Of a stretch of DNA of 64,000 bases, positions 51,801-64,000 are shown in pieces. The translations under genes and the position numbers were made by a program. Location: the NCBI GenBank assembly GCA_964036155.1, contig OZ038422.1:22095201-22159200 (forward strand). The letters run 5' to 3'. The DNA is from Diploscapter coronatus (lineage: Eukaryota > Nematoda > Chromadorea > Rhabditida > Rhabditidae). How positions within the stretch are numbered: position 1 is the stretch's first letter; the number at the start of each line of letters is the position of its first letter. Below the pieces are notes generated by a model, which was given only the letters and a program-made list of their open reading frames with translations, did not search any database and had not been told where the DNA came from.

Positions 51801-54374
51801 GGAATAATTTTACAGAATATAAAATAAACTTCCCTACGTTTTTCTTCATATAAAAATCTCGGTTAAAATGGATGGAATACTAAAAGCTTTTATTTGTGAC
51901 AAAGTTTGCCAATTTACTTAAAGTACCCGGTACATGACTCATGTTATTTACGACATTGAAAGTTAGTGAGCACACAACTTCGCGTTCTGGACATGATAAA
52001 TTTTATGCATAGATCGAGAAAACCGACGAAATAACGTGCGACTTACAGTAACCCACTGTCTAACTCCATACTATTTTGGTCAGAAAAATAAAATTCATCA
52101 TATTCCAAGCGCGATAATGCGGAGTAGCGTAGAAGGATGAAATGAGAAAGACGATTTTATAGAAGGAATGACTGTTTACTACATGAAGCGCGTATTTTCC
52201 ACACGTTAGTTTTTCGCATTTCTGATTTCTGAAATAATGTTTTGCTTTATAGGGAGGACTGCCTGCCTACCACACAGACGATGCGAAAGTGAAGGACGTG
52301 ATGAAATGGTGCAAAAGCGAGGGTGCGGTCGAGTTCAAGTTGGGCATGAAGTTAGAACTCTACGATCCTTTCGACACTACGTGAGTTCTCATCATTGTTT
52401 TTAAACTAAAGACACATGTAAAAATTGGTGTTCTTTTTCGGTATATTTTTATCATTACTTTCACTTTGTTCATTTTATGATCAATTTATGATCAATATGG
52501 AGAAACTGAATTATCAGGAGCTGTAAATGTATGTTAACTTTACATTAAACGTATACCTGGTTAAAAATTAGCTACGAATACAATGATACCAACGTGATTT
52601 TTGAAGTGAGTACAATATTATCAAAAGTTGGTAATCATTATAAAGCGAGGTAAGGAAAAAAGGGTGAAATAGTGTTGTTAACAGTGTACTTACTTTCAGT
52701 AAAATTATGCCTACTCTTGGTATCATTGTACTCGGTCTTGAAAATTCATAAGTTTAATAGATCCATACGCAGGGCTTAAATTTTTGAAAAATTTCCGGAT
52801 ACGGACACTTTTTCAGTATCCGTGTCCAACGCTTTAAGTCTGTTCGTAGAGTGAAAGGTTCAATTCTATTTTTTTAGTTACACATTTTCCTTCAAATTAT
52901 GAAAAAACCAAATGGTATTGTAAAGATTTTATACACACATTCAATTTCAGCTTCAAGAACATCCATCCAGCAACGATTGTGAAGGTGCTGCGCGACGGCT
53001 ACGTAATTGTGCAGGCAGACGACGAGGACGAGGAGGACGCCCTGCCGCTGCATTGCACGTCCAACTACCTCTATCCTGTCGGCTATGCAACCAAATACAA
53101 ACTGCCTATCATCGATCCGAAGAGTAAGCAGTTGGAAATTAAATTCAAATTCAGCTCATAACTTATTTCAGCCAGCGAGCCGACCAGCAAATTCGACTGG
53201 GGCAGATATCTCAAGGAGAACAGGGCAGAGGCCGCACCCGAGTGCCTCTTTCCTGAATTCGATCCTGAAGAAATCCATAGGAAGTTTCCGGTGCGTTCTC
53301 GTAGAATCATTATCATTAGATTTCTAGTTCAATTGTGAAATTACTGAAAAACACATGCATACTTGGAAATAGTCCTTACAGAAGAATCAATTCTAACGAG
53401 CTTCTTTTGGAAACTCACTCATCTATCCAAACCAAAAAGAATTGTATTCTTCAAAATTTAATTGATTAATTTTTATATTAAACTGAATCTTTCAAAATTA
53501 TCTTGACTATTTTTGTTCAGATCGATGCTCGTTTGGAGGCGGCGGACTGCAACGAACTTAACCTGATCTGCCCCGCCTCTATCACGAGTGTTCATGGCCG
53601 AGTGCTCCGCATTCATTTCCTCGGCTGGGGGAGCGATGTCGATCAACTCTTTGACTACAAGTATGCATTTTGTTATTATCGGCAGTCATTAGAGCCGCGT
53701 AAAATTTATGTGTTGAAATTCGAAGTGAGAATCGAGAGATCTTATTATCGGCTTATTGTTCTTTCAAGCTAGAAATTTTTGAAAGCATATTCGACTAAAA
53801 TGTTTGATTATAAACCTTGCCAGGTTTAGACCATACTCATTTCGGAAAACGAATCTTTGTCGGCATGGAAACATGACTAGGATAGAATTGGGAAATGCTC
53901 ATTCCAAATTATCATAATATCTATTACCTCTACTCTAAATTGAAAATTAACCTATCATACCCAAACGGCGCCTTTAAAGCAGTAAAATTCGCATTTGAAT
54001 TAGTGAGATTTACAGTGAAGCCGAATACAATAACCGTATTTGCTTGGAATGATTCACAGAAAAATATTGAATTTTATTTTTTTCAAAAGATTTGACGTAA
54101 ACATTCTGGACATCTACTCTATTGTGACTTGTTTCGAGGGAAAATCATTTTTCTTCACTTATCAAATTTCCGATTCTTATTTACGTATTTCCTAATGAAG
54201 TAGAAAATTAGTCTTCACTATAAATTGTTCAGATCGAATGACATCTTCCCGCTGGGCTTTTGTGAGCTGTACAACTACCCGCTGCAATTTCCCTCAGATA
54301 GGAAGCTCGATCCGCCAGAGGTCACTGAGATCGAGGACGACGAGAGGCCTAGGAAGAAGAAGAAGAAAAAGTAA
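48827..54374 (+). CDS. lin-61: four-MBT-repeat chromatin protein LIN-61
   Basis: Eleven exons (48827-48902, 49313-49434, 49762-49952, 50429-50606, 50800-50952, 51289-51432, 52253-52380, 52951-53123, 53172-53290, 53521-53660, 54233-54374) join in frame to 521 residues. Four malignant-brain-tumour repeats are visible at roughly residues 60-131 (ends KAIHTVGYFQ), 190-275 (FMIFHVGWA), 307-390 (LYPVGYATKYKL) and 427-500 (IFPLGFCELYNYPL), followed by an acidic stretch and a lysine tail (PRKKKKKK) that can serve as a nuclear signal. C. elegans LIN-61 binds methylated H3 lysine 9 and represses vulval and germline genes in the synMuv B class. This version is shorter than the remembered length of about 610 residues. 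No SAM or zinc-finger domain is present, which fits LIN-61 better than L3MBTL or SCM. Five introns or parts of introns carry inverted-repeat elements. Confidence 0.9.
48911..49142. mobile_element. inverted-repeat element in LIN-61 intron 1
   Basis: Left arm 48911-48973 and right arm 49056-49142 are inverted copies sharing CTGGAATTCCCACTCGCTAT and CTGATAAATG. The right arm holds an extra tandem copy of a roughly 26-base unit (CGAGTGGGA[A/T]TTCCAGA). It begins within 10 bases of the exon 1 donor. No coding capacity. Confidence 0.7.
49146..49265. mobile_element. second inverted-repeat element in LIN-61 intron 1
   Basis: The ends share TGTATAA[C/T]TTACTGA in inverted orientation, and an inner pair AAAATTCGC/GCGAATTTT forms the centre of the hairpin. 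It directly abuts the preceding element and a few further bases precede exon 2. Confidence 0.55.
51011..51149. mobile_element. inverted-repeat element with 7-base target duplication
   Basis: Nearly perfect inverted arms (51018-51051 and 51101-51142, outer end GACAACTGAGAAATGACGG) flank about 50 bases. GAAGAAA occurs immediately outside both ends, a likely target-site duplication. It lies in the intron before LIN-61 exon 6. The right arm has 8 extra bases by a local duplication (CCTCACGT). Confidence 0.75.
51463..51932. mobile_element. mariner-type MITE with long inverted arms
   Basis: Bounded by TA on both sides, the element has inverted arms of well over 100 bases: outer GGGTGTTTCAAGTAAATTGG at the left against CCGGGTACTTTAAGTAAATT at the right in reverse complement, then shared TTTTAGTATTCCATCCA and ATTATTCCGATTTT-type blocks. 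The TA duplication and the GGGTGTTTCAAGTAAATT end suit the Tc1/mariner group. It fills the intron before LIN-61 exon 7. No transposase remains. Confidence 0.8.
52574..52736. repeat. inverted repeat in the intron before LIN-61 exon 8
   Basis: TACAATGATACCAA at 52579-52592 recurs inverted at 52718-52731, extended to about 19 bases with one or two mismatches. A small element remnant or a stable hairpin. Confidence 0.55.
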
Positions 54375-56104
54375 TAAGGAAGCTAGTAGAAGGATAATAT
54401 GTTTTCCTATCAATTCTTGTTTTTATACTATCAATTTTTTTATTTATTTGCAGTTGCTTTTCTAAATTTATTTTTTCTCCATTATTCATTTTTAATTTCA
54501 ATAATTGCAAATCCCCCGCCCAATTGGAAACTAGATACCTTAAAAATCTTTATCCATTTTCCTTCGCTTATTTCAAGGAGCCATAAATTTCTAAATCAGT
54601 ATTTACTTGAAAATTTTTACTATTTATCAACCGGGTATTTTTTAATATTTTATTTACGCCCTAAATATGACGATTTTAAATCAAAGCATTCCTTCTATGA
54701 GGCTATTCTACAACAATGCTTCTGTGAAAGTTTCTATTGTTCAAATTATATACCCTCGAGATATATCGCTCATCTGGAAGTATATGCCACTTTCTGAATG
54801 AGTTTTGTCAACTTGACAATGCGATCGATTCGTTCAACTGTTCCACACATTTAATCATTTTTCGACGAGGAATTTCATTTCATTTTGATCTCCACACATA
54901 TGATTATCCATTTTCGTTTCTATTCATTCATGTTTATCTTCGTTTTTGTTATTATTTCATTAAAACGTTAGAATTAAAGTTTCAAATTACGATTTATTTG
55001 TATCTGAAGAACAACAAATGATTGCTTCATTTAAAGAAACCAGTAATTTTAGGGATCAAAATAATCGACTAATATGGATTAATTAATTAATCAGTGCATA
55101 TAAATTTAGTTTCATAGAAAATTATTAGAATACGATGCCTAAACGAATCAACTCATACGAAGAAATGATCAACCTAGCATTAAATTGATAATTAGTGAAT
55201 ACAAAAATAAATTTAGGTCGATAAAATCAATTTACTTAACTTAGATAATTAACTCAATCATTAATTAACAGAATGCATTACTTCTAATCGAGATTGCACA
55301 TAGATTCACGAATGAGAAAGTAACACGCTCAAATTAATTCTACCACCGCTAAAATTGCATGAAAACGGATATGCATTGATACACACGGGAATCGAAATTG
55401 ATGAAGAAAATCGGCGGAAAAAGATGCATAAAATAGACAATTTATGGAAATATATGAAAAGAGCACGGGGATAACTGCACATTGCTGCTTGATGACTAAC
55501 ACGATGATAGGTAATTATTGTTTGTGGAATCGAAGTCGAATCATTGCATAAAAATACACACTCACAAGTATAAACATAGAAAAATGAGGACAGATAAAAA
55601 TCTGCAGCAAAAGGCGAAAAGAAGGAGAACAGGAAGGAAGGGAAAAACGGGTCTGCGTGAGATCAACTCAAACGAATTGTTGCATCGAAATCGATCGGGT
55701 CGATCGAAATTTCGACGACAATATTGATCATAAATTGCCGAACTTGATGGGAGAACAGATAGAGCTGCTGTAATTGTAGTAGAGACGAAAAATGCTGAAC
55801 ACAGAAAAGTCGAAACTTCACCGGTCAAATTGAACCAGATATCAGAAAAGAATATAGTAGGTAAGAGCATCCTACCTTCAAATCAGTTCATACATAAAGA
55901 ATACGAGAGTGCGAGAATCAATAACACATTTGTTTCCTAAAACGACGACTGTCAATGCATAGAAACTTGTTGCACAGAATCGATACATATAATGAAGAGG
56001 TCCAATCTATCGACACATATCGGGATTGCTGATATTGCAAGATTGCTGCTAGATGAAATGATAAATGATAAATGATGAATGGTGAATGGATGGTGATAGT
56101 GAAT
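54375..56104. other. convergent region after LIN-61 and the forkhead gene
   Basis: About 1.7 kb of strongly AT-rich DNA between two genes that end facing each other. The first part on the plus strand is pyrimidine-rich and probably the LIN-61 3' UTR. Open frames here (for example 54399-54797) are Phe/Tyr/Ile-rich and look non-coding. No RNA gene is recognised. Confidence 0.55.
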
Positions 56105-59100
56105 TTAGAGGAGGAAGGATTCTTGCTTGATCGGGGAGATAGTCGGAGTGAGAGTTGGAAGCGAAATGGGCAGAGAGCCTGCGGATGTGAGTTGAGACAG
56201 AGCCAGTAGCGGGCTGAGAGACGCGAATGACGGCGACAACGGCAGGGGACTCGTTGCATTGCTGCCCATTTCCACTATCTGTTGCAGCGATGCCAGCAGA
56301 TCTAAAATTATTGACCATTTTTAATAGTATAGCGGCTTTGTCTCCATAGAATGCACATCCGAGCACGTGTTTGTCATTTGCGTATGTCCTTATTTATGCA
56401 TAGCTCTAACGAAATCACTAATCCTTCGACTATCAGACAAAACAGATAAAGCTCTGTTGAAAAAACTTGCAAGCGTCGTGTCCGAAAAGGATTAGCAGAG
56501 CAGTAAATGTTTCCGCAATTTCTGTATCACTTTTTAGGAGATTACGCAGAAAATGCGCAAGTGAACTATCATCGTATATGAGAATATTCGCTACAGACAA
56601 AACAGCCCTTCGTATTTCTTCACTTCACGCGTTTCTTTTGTTTGACTTGAAGGAAAATATTGCTGCTGCTGCACTTTCACATAAACACGTGAGCAATGGA
56701 CATAAATTTGTTTATCTCACATCCACACATCAAATGTCAATATTTTGCTGTGTTCAAATGTAGTATTGCTATTTTTGGTTGGGAAGTCGATGTGATAAGT
56801 ACTTACTATGCTGATAAAGATAATTGGCAAGCAGCTGCGTGTTGAACAGCGGTTTGTAGCCATCGTTGCTCAAAAGCAGACTTTCAAGAGGATTCGCTCC
56901 AGCGGCAGGAACGTAGCTGGCCTGTGGCTTAGGCAGTTCGGACGGAGGACTGATTGATGGGTGGGAAGGCGATGGAGAAGTATCGCCTGAACCGCAGGTG
57001 GTCATATCCTCAGCGCGCAGAGATGCCACTGATGCTGCTACGTCTCGACTCATGTCGGAACCCTGCAATTATTTGAATGTGCTGTGACATTTCATTCACT
57101 CTCTTACCTTATTGGGCTTGTTCGAACTCTTCGATGATCCTCCATTGCGATTTCTCTTGCGCAACGTCTGTCTGTCACTCAGCTCTGGCACCACAGTCCA
57201 GAAATGACCTAAAATCCTCTATCATTCTTGTGCTTTCAGCGCTTTTTGCCCCAGTCGGCCCCTCTTTTTGTCTATTTGGCAGCCTTGCCGTTCGTCCGTT
57301 TTTCTGCTTTTCAAACACGTCCGCTGCTCGTTTTTTATCGACTTTCCTGGTTTCACTTCACTTTTTCGTCTCTTTATTTGTTGCTCGCCCTCTCCAAACA
57401 TGGCTGTTTACATGTTTCGATCGAAATAGAGTGCAGATTGAGAGGGTTCAGAGATGTTGAAACAGAACTGCTAGAGGAAGTAAAACAAGCGGACATCAGA
57501 ATCATCCACGTTTCGCTTTTTTCAAAGATAAATGCATCTATTGAAAATTGAAAATGCAAGGGAAAATTTAACTCGAATGAATAAAAATGGAATGTTCCCA
57601 TTGGGTCCTGTTGAAATTTGTTGAAGTTGGCTGAAATATATGCGGCATTGGATGATTCATCTTTTGTGCTATCTTTGTAGCTTATCATATCAGAATCACT
57701 AGAGTCTGTCGCCCTCTTTTGCCCTCACAACTCGAGTTCTCTGGTTTGGTTTATACGCGGGAATTTCAGTTTTGTCGTATTTTTACTGTTTGTAAATAGA
57801 AAAATGACAGTGCAAGAGGCCGATGTGCCGAGATAAGAGATGAGAAGTGCAGTGAAAAATGTTGGGAGAGGGAAAGGTATTAAACCATCGATCGAAACAT
57901 GGAATCATGATAGTACTTATTGGTTTGATAAAAACGCTTAAGTTTTCGAAAAAAAAAAAAAAAAAAAACCCTGCATGATAGATCCGATTTTGCCAATTTA
58001 TTTTGAAGACTTATCCCCCGATTATTACTGACCTACGACTCCGCTGGCTGAAGTCTGTTTGAGGGGCAATTTGACGAAGCAGTCATGAAGACTGAGATTG
58101 TGTCGGATAGAGTTCTGCCAGCCCCATTGGTCGGGTCGATGCCGGTAGTACGGGTGCAAAAGACGAATCACCTGAAAGATGAAATGTTATTTTCATACTT
58201 TTTAACGACTTTATTTTTTAAATCCCCAAGTTTTTTTCTGCTCTCGAAATACAACATTTATGTGCTTTTGTGTGCATGTTTTATCAGTGTTTGCTCTGTT
58301 TCTTCTTCTGCCAAAAAAGGCAAAAAATCGACGGACTCGCGCGTGCTTTTTGCTTTCTTCGTCCCAAAATAAAGATGATAAGGAGGGAAACTTTTGAAGA
58401 AAGACGAAAAGAGAATTCTTCTGTCGTGTACTTGTGAGACGATTTGTGATAACGATAAGGCGATGCTCATAGGCACAGGCAAGCTGATGTGTGTGTATGT
58501 TTCCATATGTTTTATCGTTTCTTTGCAACCGACTTTCACTTTCCCTCGTTCTTTTTTCCTTTCGCCGCAGAATTCAGCATTCCGCCTGGGTTTTACGTCT
58601 TTGCCCCCCGAGTTTTAGCGATTTCTGATAGACACATTCTCCCGTCGCTCGTTGCAAGCTGATAATGAAAATCGAAAATCGGGCAAAAGCACAAACGCAC
58701 TTGTAAAAGCGAACAGAAAAGTGAATACCACAAAGCAGATGTTTTCGGTCAAGAAATTCCATGAACACCCTTCTACGAAATAAACATAACTAAATAACAT
58801 CTTGAAGAAATCCAAGAGTAACTGAAATTTGAAAATATGAATATCGAAAATCTGTAACTAGCGTTTTTAGAAGTTATCATTTTGGTGCATGATATTTCAA
58901 AATAGCCATGGTGTGTTGCAGAAGTTTGTAAATGTTTATGCATCAAATTTTACACTTAATGACGCAATACTTTCTAAAAACTTTACTGATTCGTTAAATT
59001 CTGCTAGCCTACTTACAGCTAATCTCTTTACTACTGCATATGGCTTAAAATGCTCATTTAAGAATTTTAAGTTATCATTTCATCAGAATCGGTAGTCGTT

Positions 59101-59789
59101 TCGCGCGCATTTCCTTCCTGTGATCGAAGCCTTGAATTTGCCTTATTTTTTTGCCTTTTGCAGCCAAATATCAGTTAATCTCCGTTTGACATCAGCTCCT
59201 CGGATAGTTGCTGCTGCCTATTTTCTCATAATAAAACGTGACCCTAATCCGCAAGATGCAAATAGAAATATCAACGGGTTCGTTCGTCTCAAACCGCGGA
59301 TTTCAACAGAATGGCTTCTTTCAGGGAAATTCTTTGCTCCTTTGTGGCAATGTTAATAATGCGAACAGACGCAAATCTCGATAAGGCAGTGATAAGCGGA
59401 TAATGTTGGATAAAGGATAAGAGATAAAGAGATGATCGCTTATGCCTATTGTATTGCAGTTTATACGCAAAGAGTCCCATCATGTTTCTCTTATCAACGG
59501 ATAATTACATCATTTCGTCAGAAAACTAATGCTGATTATCTCCTACTGAACCTACTTGATAAATTTCGTTAAGCTTGAGTCGCTTCTCGGGGCTACTCTC
59601 GATAGCTTCGATGATGAGATCTTTGTACGACAGGGAGGGTCTTTCATAGACTTCTTTGGGAGGCGAGCACGGCTCTGACCCGCTGGTGACCGTCGGGGAA
59701 ACGACCACTTCGGACTGTAGCAGGGAGTCCGCTGCCGACGTAGTGGCTGCTGATGCCGTGGAGAGCAGAGCGGCGTTCAGGAGATCCAT
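56105..59789 (-). CDS. forkhead-box transcription factor
   Basis: Five exons in minus-strand order (59789-59556, 58171-58033, 57208-57108, 57062-56807, 56301-56105) join in frame to 308 residues. The winged-helix domain spans about residues 52-145: [20 protein letters not shown], then recognition-helix motif [19 protein letters not shown] and wing motif GHFWTVVPE. The rest is Ser/Pro/Leu-rich with a likely transactivation or repression role, and a sumoylation-type IKQE lies near the C-terminal [11 protein letters not shown] basic stretch RKRNRNGG follows the domain. The protein binds DNA in the nucleus as a monomer. Introns inside the domain fall after LNEIYQ and after SGVV. I cannot name the Fox class with confidence. 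An acceptor (ATTTCAG) abuts the ATG, so the ATG could be trans-spliced or an internal Met after an unseen first exon. Confidence 0.92.
57949..57968. repeat. A20 homopolymer
   Basis: Twenty consecutive A on the plus strand within the forkhead intron that follows the recognition-helix exon, close to its 3' exon. Prone to assembly and replication slippage. No upstream coding remnant suggests a retrocopy. Confidence 0.9.
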
Positions 59790-59797
59790 CTGAAATT
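59790..59797 (-). promoter_or_regulatory. candidate spliced-leader acceptor before the forkhead ATG
   Basis: The minus strand reads AAATTTCAG immediately followed by ATG. No coding exon is seen further upstream, so a trans-splice site is likely. Confidence 0.45.
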
Positions 59798-62700
59798 TGA
59801 ACTTGCATAAGTTGAGATTTGACAACTATATACGAGAACGAAAACTAATGCACGGTCGAATCCGAATAGTATGGGGAAGTGAAAAAGGGATAGAATTCGA
59901 AGAATGGGAATTTGTATTAACGTCTACAGATAAATTCTGATAATCTGTTCTTTGAGCAGAATGAATTTAATTCAATTTGCAGAAAAAATTTCCTAAAGAC
60001 ATTCAAAGTTATAGATTTTTGGGAAAGGAAATGTAGCGAACAGAAAATGGCTGACGCAGGAGACAAACGAAAAGAAATTTTGTAGATTTTCACTACAAAT
60101 GCAAAAATTCTCCAGTATTGAAAATTGGAGCAAGTGACTTTTCGTGGGAAAATAAAATATATTGGTTCGAGAACAGTTCGAGACTTTTGCAAACTGCAAA
60201 CTTCTCGGGCCAGAAAATAGTTATTATCAGCATGACAGCATTACATAATGTGGCAATATTTTGAAAGTAACAATTATCGCAATGATGATGCATAATATTC
60301 GCGATATTATTGATAGAGATTATAACTAATGTGTGCTAAGCAACAATAAATAGACAATGCGATAGGAATGACAAGACAATAGGAAGAAAAGCGATAGTAT
60401 TTGACGCAGGAGAGATGTCTATTAGTTTGAAAGAATATAAATATTACGAAAATAATTGTAGGAAATTTTACATTGAAAAAACGAATTTTAAGAAACAGGA
60501 AACTTTGCGAACGCAGTGAATTTTTATGAAAAGAAGTGAATGCGCTTATATGTGGTCCAAAAATAAGATGCACCTGCTAAAGTCTAATGATCCGAGAGCA
60601 GTTAATCATTTTCGAATATTTTGTTAATGCAATGCAATGTTGAAAGCACATCTAATCATAGGACTCTAATAATATGATAACGCAAATAAAAGCTGTAATT
60701 TAATTGTAAATGATAGACGACGAATTAAAGTGAAGCCTTTCTTATGGAGTAGCATTTGAGAAGCACACAATTTGTGACGTTAGCAGTTCGCTCTTGTTCT
60801 TCAGATACATAAGAATATATACATAATGTTGATAATAAATATGAAAAAGAAGCCATACAAAAACAGATAATGCCCAATTTAGGAGTTTAGTCGAAACATA
60901 AAGAATTGAACCTTAGGAATATAATGTCTACGTAACTTTTAGCTTGAAGATTTGCTATAATTCATTTGCAGGCGAAGCGAACTGGGAATTTTGACTTTCA
61001 ACTTTTTTGCTGACTTGACATAGCTGCGTGTCTTTTTGCCAGCAACAACCATCGGTTTACTTGTCTCTGTCTATGCCTGTGTGTGTGTGTGCATGTGTGC
61101 CTATTCTCATTCTTTCACAAAACTCAGTTCAACACCGAAAACAAACACCTGCAAACGTAGCTGTGCAGTCGCTCTGCTTGCCCTTTGCTACCGCTCTCTC
61201 CATCCATTTCCCCTCTACTCTTATCCATTTTGTTTTCGTTTCAACAGACAGAAACACTACGACACACACTACAGTAATCGACCGAGTACAAACTCGCGTT
61301 TCGAAGGCATCGAATGGAAAATCGAAGATTGCTGCATGAGAGAACGAATTTCCAATTACTGTAAGATACCGAGAGCCAAAACATACAACTATACTCGAAT
61401 TGAAACGAAACACAGGAGAGAAATGCGTAGATCGAATGAGACAAGGGCTGATAGATAGATAGGCTGATAGGTGATAAGTCGAATAAGCAGCAACAAGACA
61501 AAAACAAACAGGCAAAGCACTGCAGCTGCACTGGATGACTGAATGATTGCAAGCAAGACCTGCAGTCCCAATCAGGACTGATAACCAAACGGACGCCTTC
61601 CAAATAAGGGCAAGAGTAAGAGAGAGATATCAAGCACGGCACAACTCATCCAATTGTATGTACGAGATGAGTCATTTTCTAAGCATTTTTCTTTCTTGAA
61701 ATGATGTGTACTCAAGTTATGCATAAGCCCCGTTTGTCAATACTTCCATTTCCAAATTTGCTCGGCATTTTTGTATCAGAACTACAAACTCCCAGTGAGC
61801 AGCTGCTCAATAGAGGATTTCACCTGTCTCCTCGCTTTCAGCTGCATTGGCAAGTTCAAAATGCAATGCTTCGAATTTGCGACGAAATGAACGAGATGTT
61901 TTGTGTGGTTGAGCAATAGAATTTCGAACTCAAGTGTTACTCGGTTGCTGCGTTATGAAGGTCTTTCGATTCTCGATTCAACTCGATTCGATGAAAATAA
62001 AGAAATGGAGCGATGAAAAGATGTTGAGCAATGTGACAAATTTGACAATTGAGCACTTGAAATGGCAAGCAAAAGGGTTCGAGTATTTATGATGTGACAC
62101 AGAAAAGGCAGCGAATCATTAATTGTCGTAGTTTAGAGTTAAATTGATGCACGTGAAAGGTGCTTGCCGACGGAAAATATTCCTAATCTATGTAAATTCG
62201 CGAAAATCTTCTGCTAATCTATTTTCCGAACGATCTCAGACACATTAGGGCTTCCAGCAAAATACGCAAATCGTACAAAGTGATGCAATTAAAAATGTGA
62301 AATGCGGTAAATCGAGTATGGAGAGATACCAACAACTACCAGAACACAGGAGATTTGGCCTGCAAATTCGCAGTGCCAATATGGAGAAACGGATATGAAA
62401 TGCGAGATATAAGATAAGGTGTGAGATAAAAAAGGAATTAGACTGGAGAGATTAGAGAAAGGGGTTATCCTTATGAGAATTACTTACTCTACGTCAATAG
62501 GTTTTTTTTTGTTGGGAAGAAAAATTAAAGACTACGGTAGATAGTGTCGAAGTGGATAATTAGAAAGATTCGACAAAAATGGCAATATTTTTTGAACGAC
62601 AAATATTAGAACTCGGGAGCGGATTTCTATTTCGGAATTCAGTTCCTCGTAGCTGAAAATTGCCAAATTGTAAATTTTTAGATCAGCTCAATGCTAAGGA

Positions 62701-64000
62701 TGCGCAATCAAAATAAAGCAACTTTGCTGGCAGAATAACAGACAAAGGGAGGGGGATGAGGGGAGAGAAACTGCCAAATTTGGACGAGCAGCAGAAGTTG
62801 TGTTCGACAAAAGCCGCTGCACGCAAAGCGAGAACAAAAAGACGACGAGAGGCGGCAGAAAAGCCCGAGGGGAAATAAAGTGCACAACGTGGACACTACG
62901 AGAAAAGAAGGGGAAGGGAGGGAGAACTGAGCCAGCAAAACACCAGTTCGACAGCCAACACCCGTCCTTTGCCCTTAGCTTTTCCTTTTCCCTTTCCCAT
63001 GAATGGAATATAAAACGACCAAAACGGACACGTTGAGGCTTGCAAAATCAACAAATTTATAGACCTAATGGAAAGTAGCAGTGTTCGAAGAAGGATTGCT
63101 TTCTCGATAAAGTGGATAGAGATGTCGTCAGTTGCATTGAATATTTACGAGATGTTCAGTCGAAATTTTAGTACAACAGTACAAGAGGCGTATTCGCTCG
63201 TAAATTGCGAAATTCCGTGTTTTGAGCTGTAGTCCTCGTTCACGTGCGGATATATCCCGACTTGTCTCTGTTCCTTTCACTTCTTGCCTCTAGTGACCCT
63301 CGCAGACCAGCTCGTTTCCCTCGCTTCCCTTTGCTTCGTTTCCCTCTCCCTCAAGCCCCCCCCTCCCCATATTCCAGTTCCTGCGATAACCAGTTAGATC
63401 GCACATTGTTGTCTTCTGACCATGTTGACTGTTGACATTACAGAAAAGAAGGAGCGAATGCGTCGTTCCCTGGGGGCAATTAGAGGGCTGAGAGGAGGGA
63501 AGAGGATGCATTTCGGGAAGAAGGAAATTCGAGGAGAAAGACTGTTTGCCCTTTGAAATACGAAATAGAAGTAAGAAAGTGCAAGAGAGCATTACGAATT
63601 ATGGTCGAAGAAAGTTCGAAAGCGCTACCTACTCCCAGAAGATTCGAAAGTCGATGTACTTTCGCTTACGTTTCATGCGAGATACAGTTCGTTTGAATTT
63701 CAAAGACGAGACCAATTGATCGAATCAATTCAAAACGCTAGTCGACCAGAATGTGAGGATGTGTAAAAATAGGCGGAACAGAAGTGAAAATGGAGTGCGA
63801 GTGCTGCGAAATGCAACACTCTCGCAGATGCAACGAGACCGAATCGGCCGACTGACTCAGACACGTCGAAGCGGCAAAACAAACATCGGAGGAGGGGAGG
63901 AGAAAGGGGAAGGTGCAGGAAAAGAAAGGAAACGAACCAACTCAGGGGCAGGGGGCGTGCAACTAAAATCAGGAAAACGAGTACGCCCAGCATCAAGAAG
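59798..64000. other. 4.2 kb upstream of the forkhead gene, no gene recognised
   Basis: This end of the window contains AT-rich sequence, a short TG repeat and purine- or pyrimidine-rich blocks (62700-63000, 63300-63560, 63730-63960). Open frames such as 61028-61515 on either strand overlap each other and have no domain or splice support. It probably holds forkhead regulatory DNA. Confidence 0.5.
61078..61100. repeat. (TG)n simple repeat
   Basis: A short dinucleotide tract with a GCA interruption. Confidence 0.85.

Noticed and set aside
57949..57968. A20 run as the tail of a processed retrocopy
   Set aside because: No coding remnant or target duplication is seen beside it; a simple homopolymer is the simpler reading.
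61028..61515. Overlapping open frames on both strands upstream of the forkhead gene
   Set aside because: Both strands are open over the same low-complexity sequence around a TG repeat, with no domain or splice signals.

Overview
This window looks like nuclear DNA from a nematode, probably not Caenorhabditis itself. The genes are split into many exons by introns that are mostly 40-80 bases long, many ending in the TTTTCAG-type acceptor typical of worms. The best-conserved protein (MCM5) reads very like nematode MCM-5. Three genes have a splice acceptor immediately before their first ATG, as expected for spliced-leader trans-splicing. Coding exons are fairly GC-rich in an AT-rich background. 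I see no bacterial, viral or organellar sequence.

Layout. 1-2909 (+): the C-terminal two thirds of the replicative helicase subunit MCM5, cut by the window edge. 3556-6604 (-): an orphan rhodopsin-like seven-transmembrane receptor containing a likely GC-AG intron. 7202-10609 (-): a five-zinc-finger protein that I identify as a PRDM14 orthologue, with a very reduced PR/SET domain and exons as short as 16 and 17 bases. 12022-12535 (+): a small secreted saposin-like protein. 16932-18706 (+): a four-transmembrane LAPTM/DUF7027-like protein. 19617-25851 (-): a neuropeptide receptor of the NPY/NPF type with a long C-terminal tail and a possible alternative last exon. 25853-45837: about 20 kb in which I find no convincing gene, only decayed inverted-repeat elements and simple repeats. 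45838-48475 (-): a Brainiac/BRE-5-like beta-1,3-glycosyltransferase. 48827-54374 (+): a four-MBT-repeat chromatin protein, the LIN-61 orthologue, head to head with the previous gene and full of small inverted-repeat elements in its introns. 56105-59789 (-): a forkhead transcription factor. 59790-64000: no gene recognised.

The genes do not form one pathway. They mix housekeeping functions (MCM5), signalling (two 7TM receptors), chromatin and transcription control (PRDM14, LIN-61, forkhead), glycosylation and secretion. The most interesting item is PRDM14, which I do not recall from C. elegans. Its zinc-finger block is almost unchanged from vertebrates, while its PR domain is eroded and carries an unexplained reading-frame break. 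No operon or novel defence-like system is visible.
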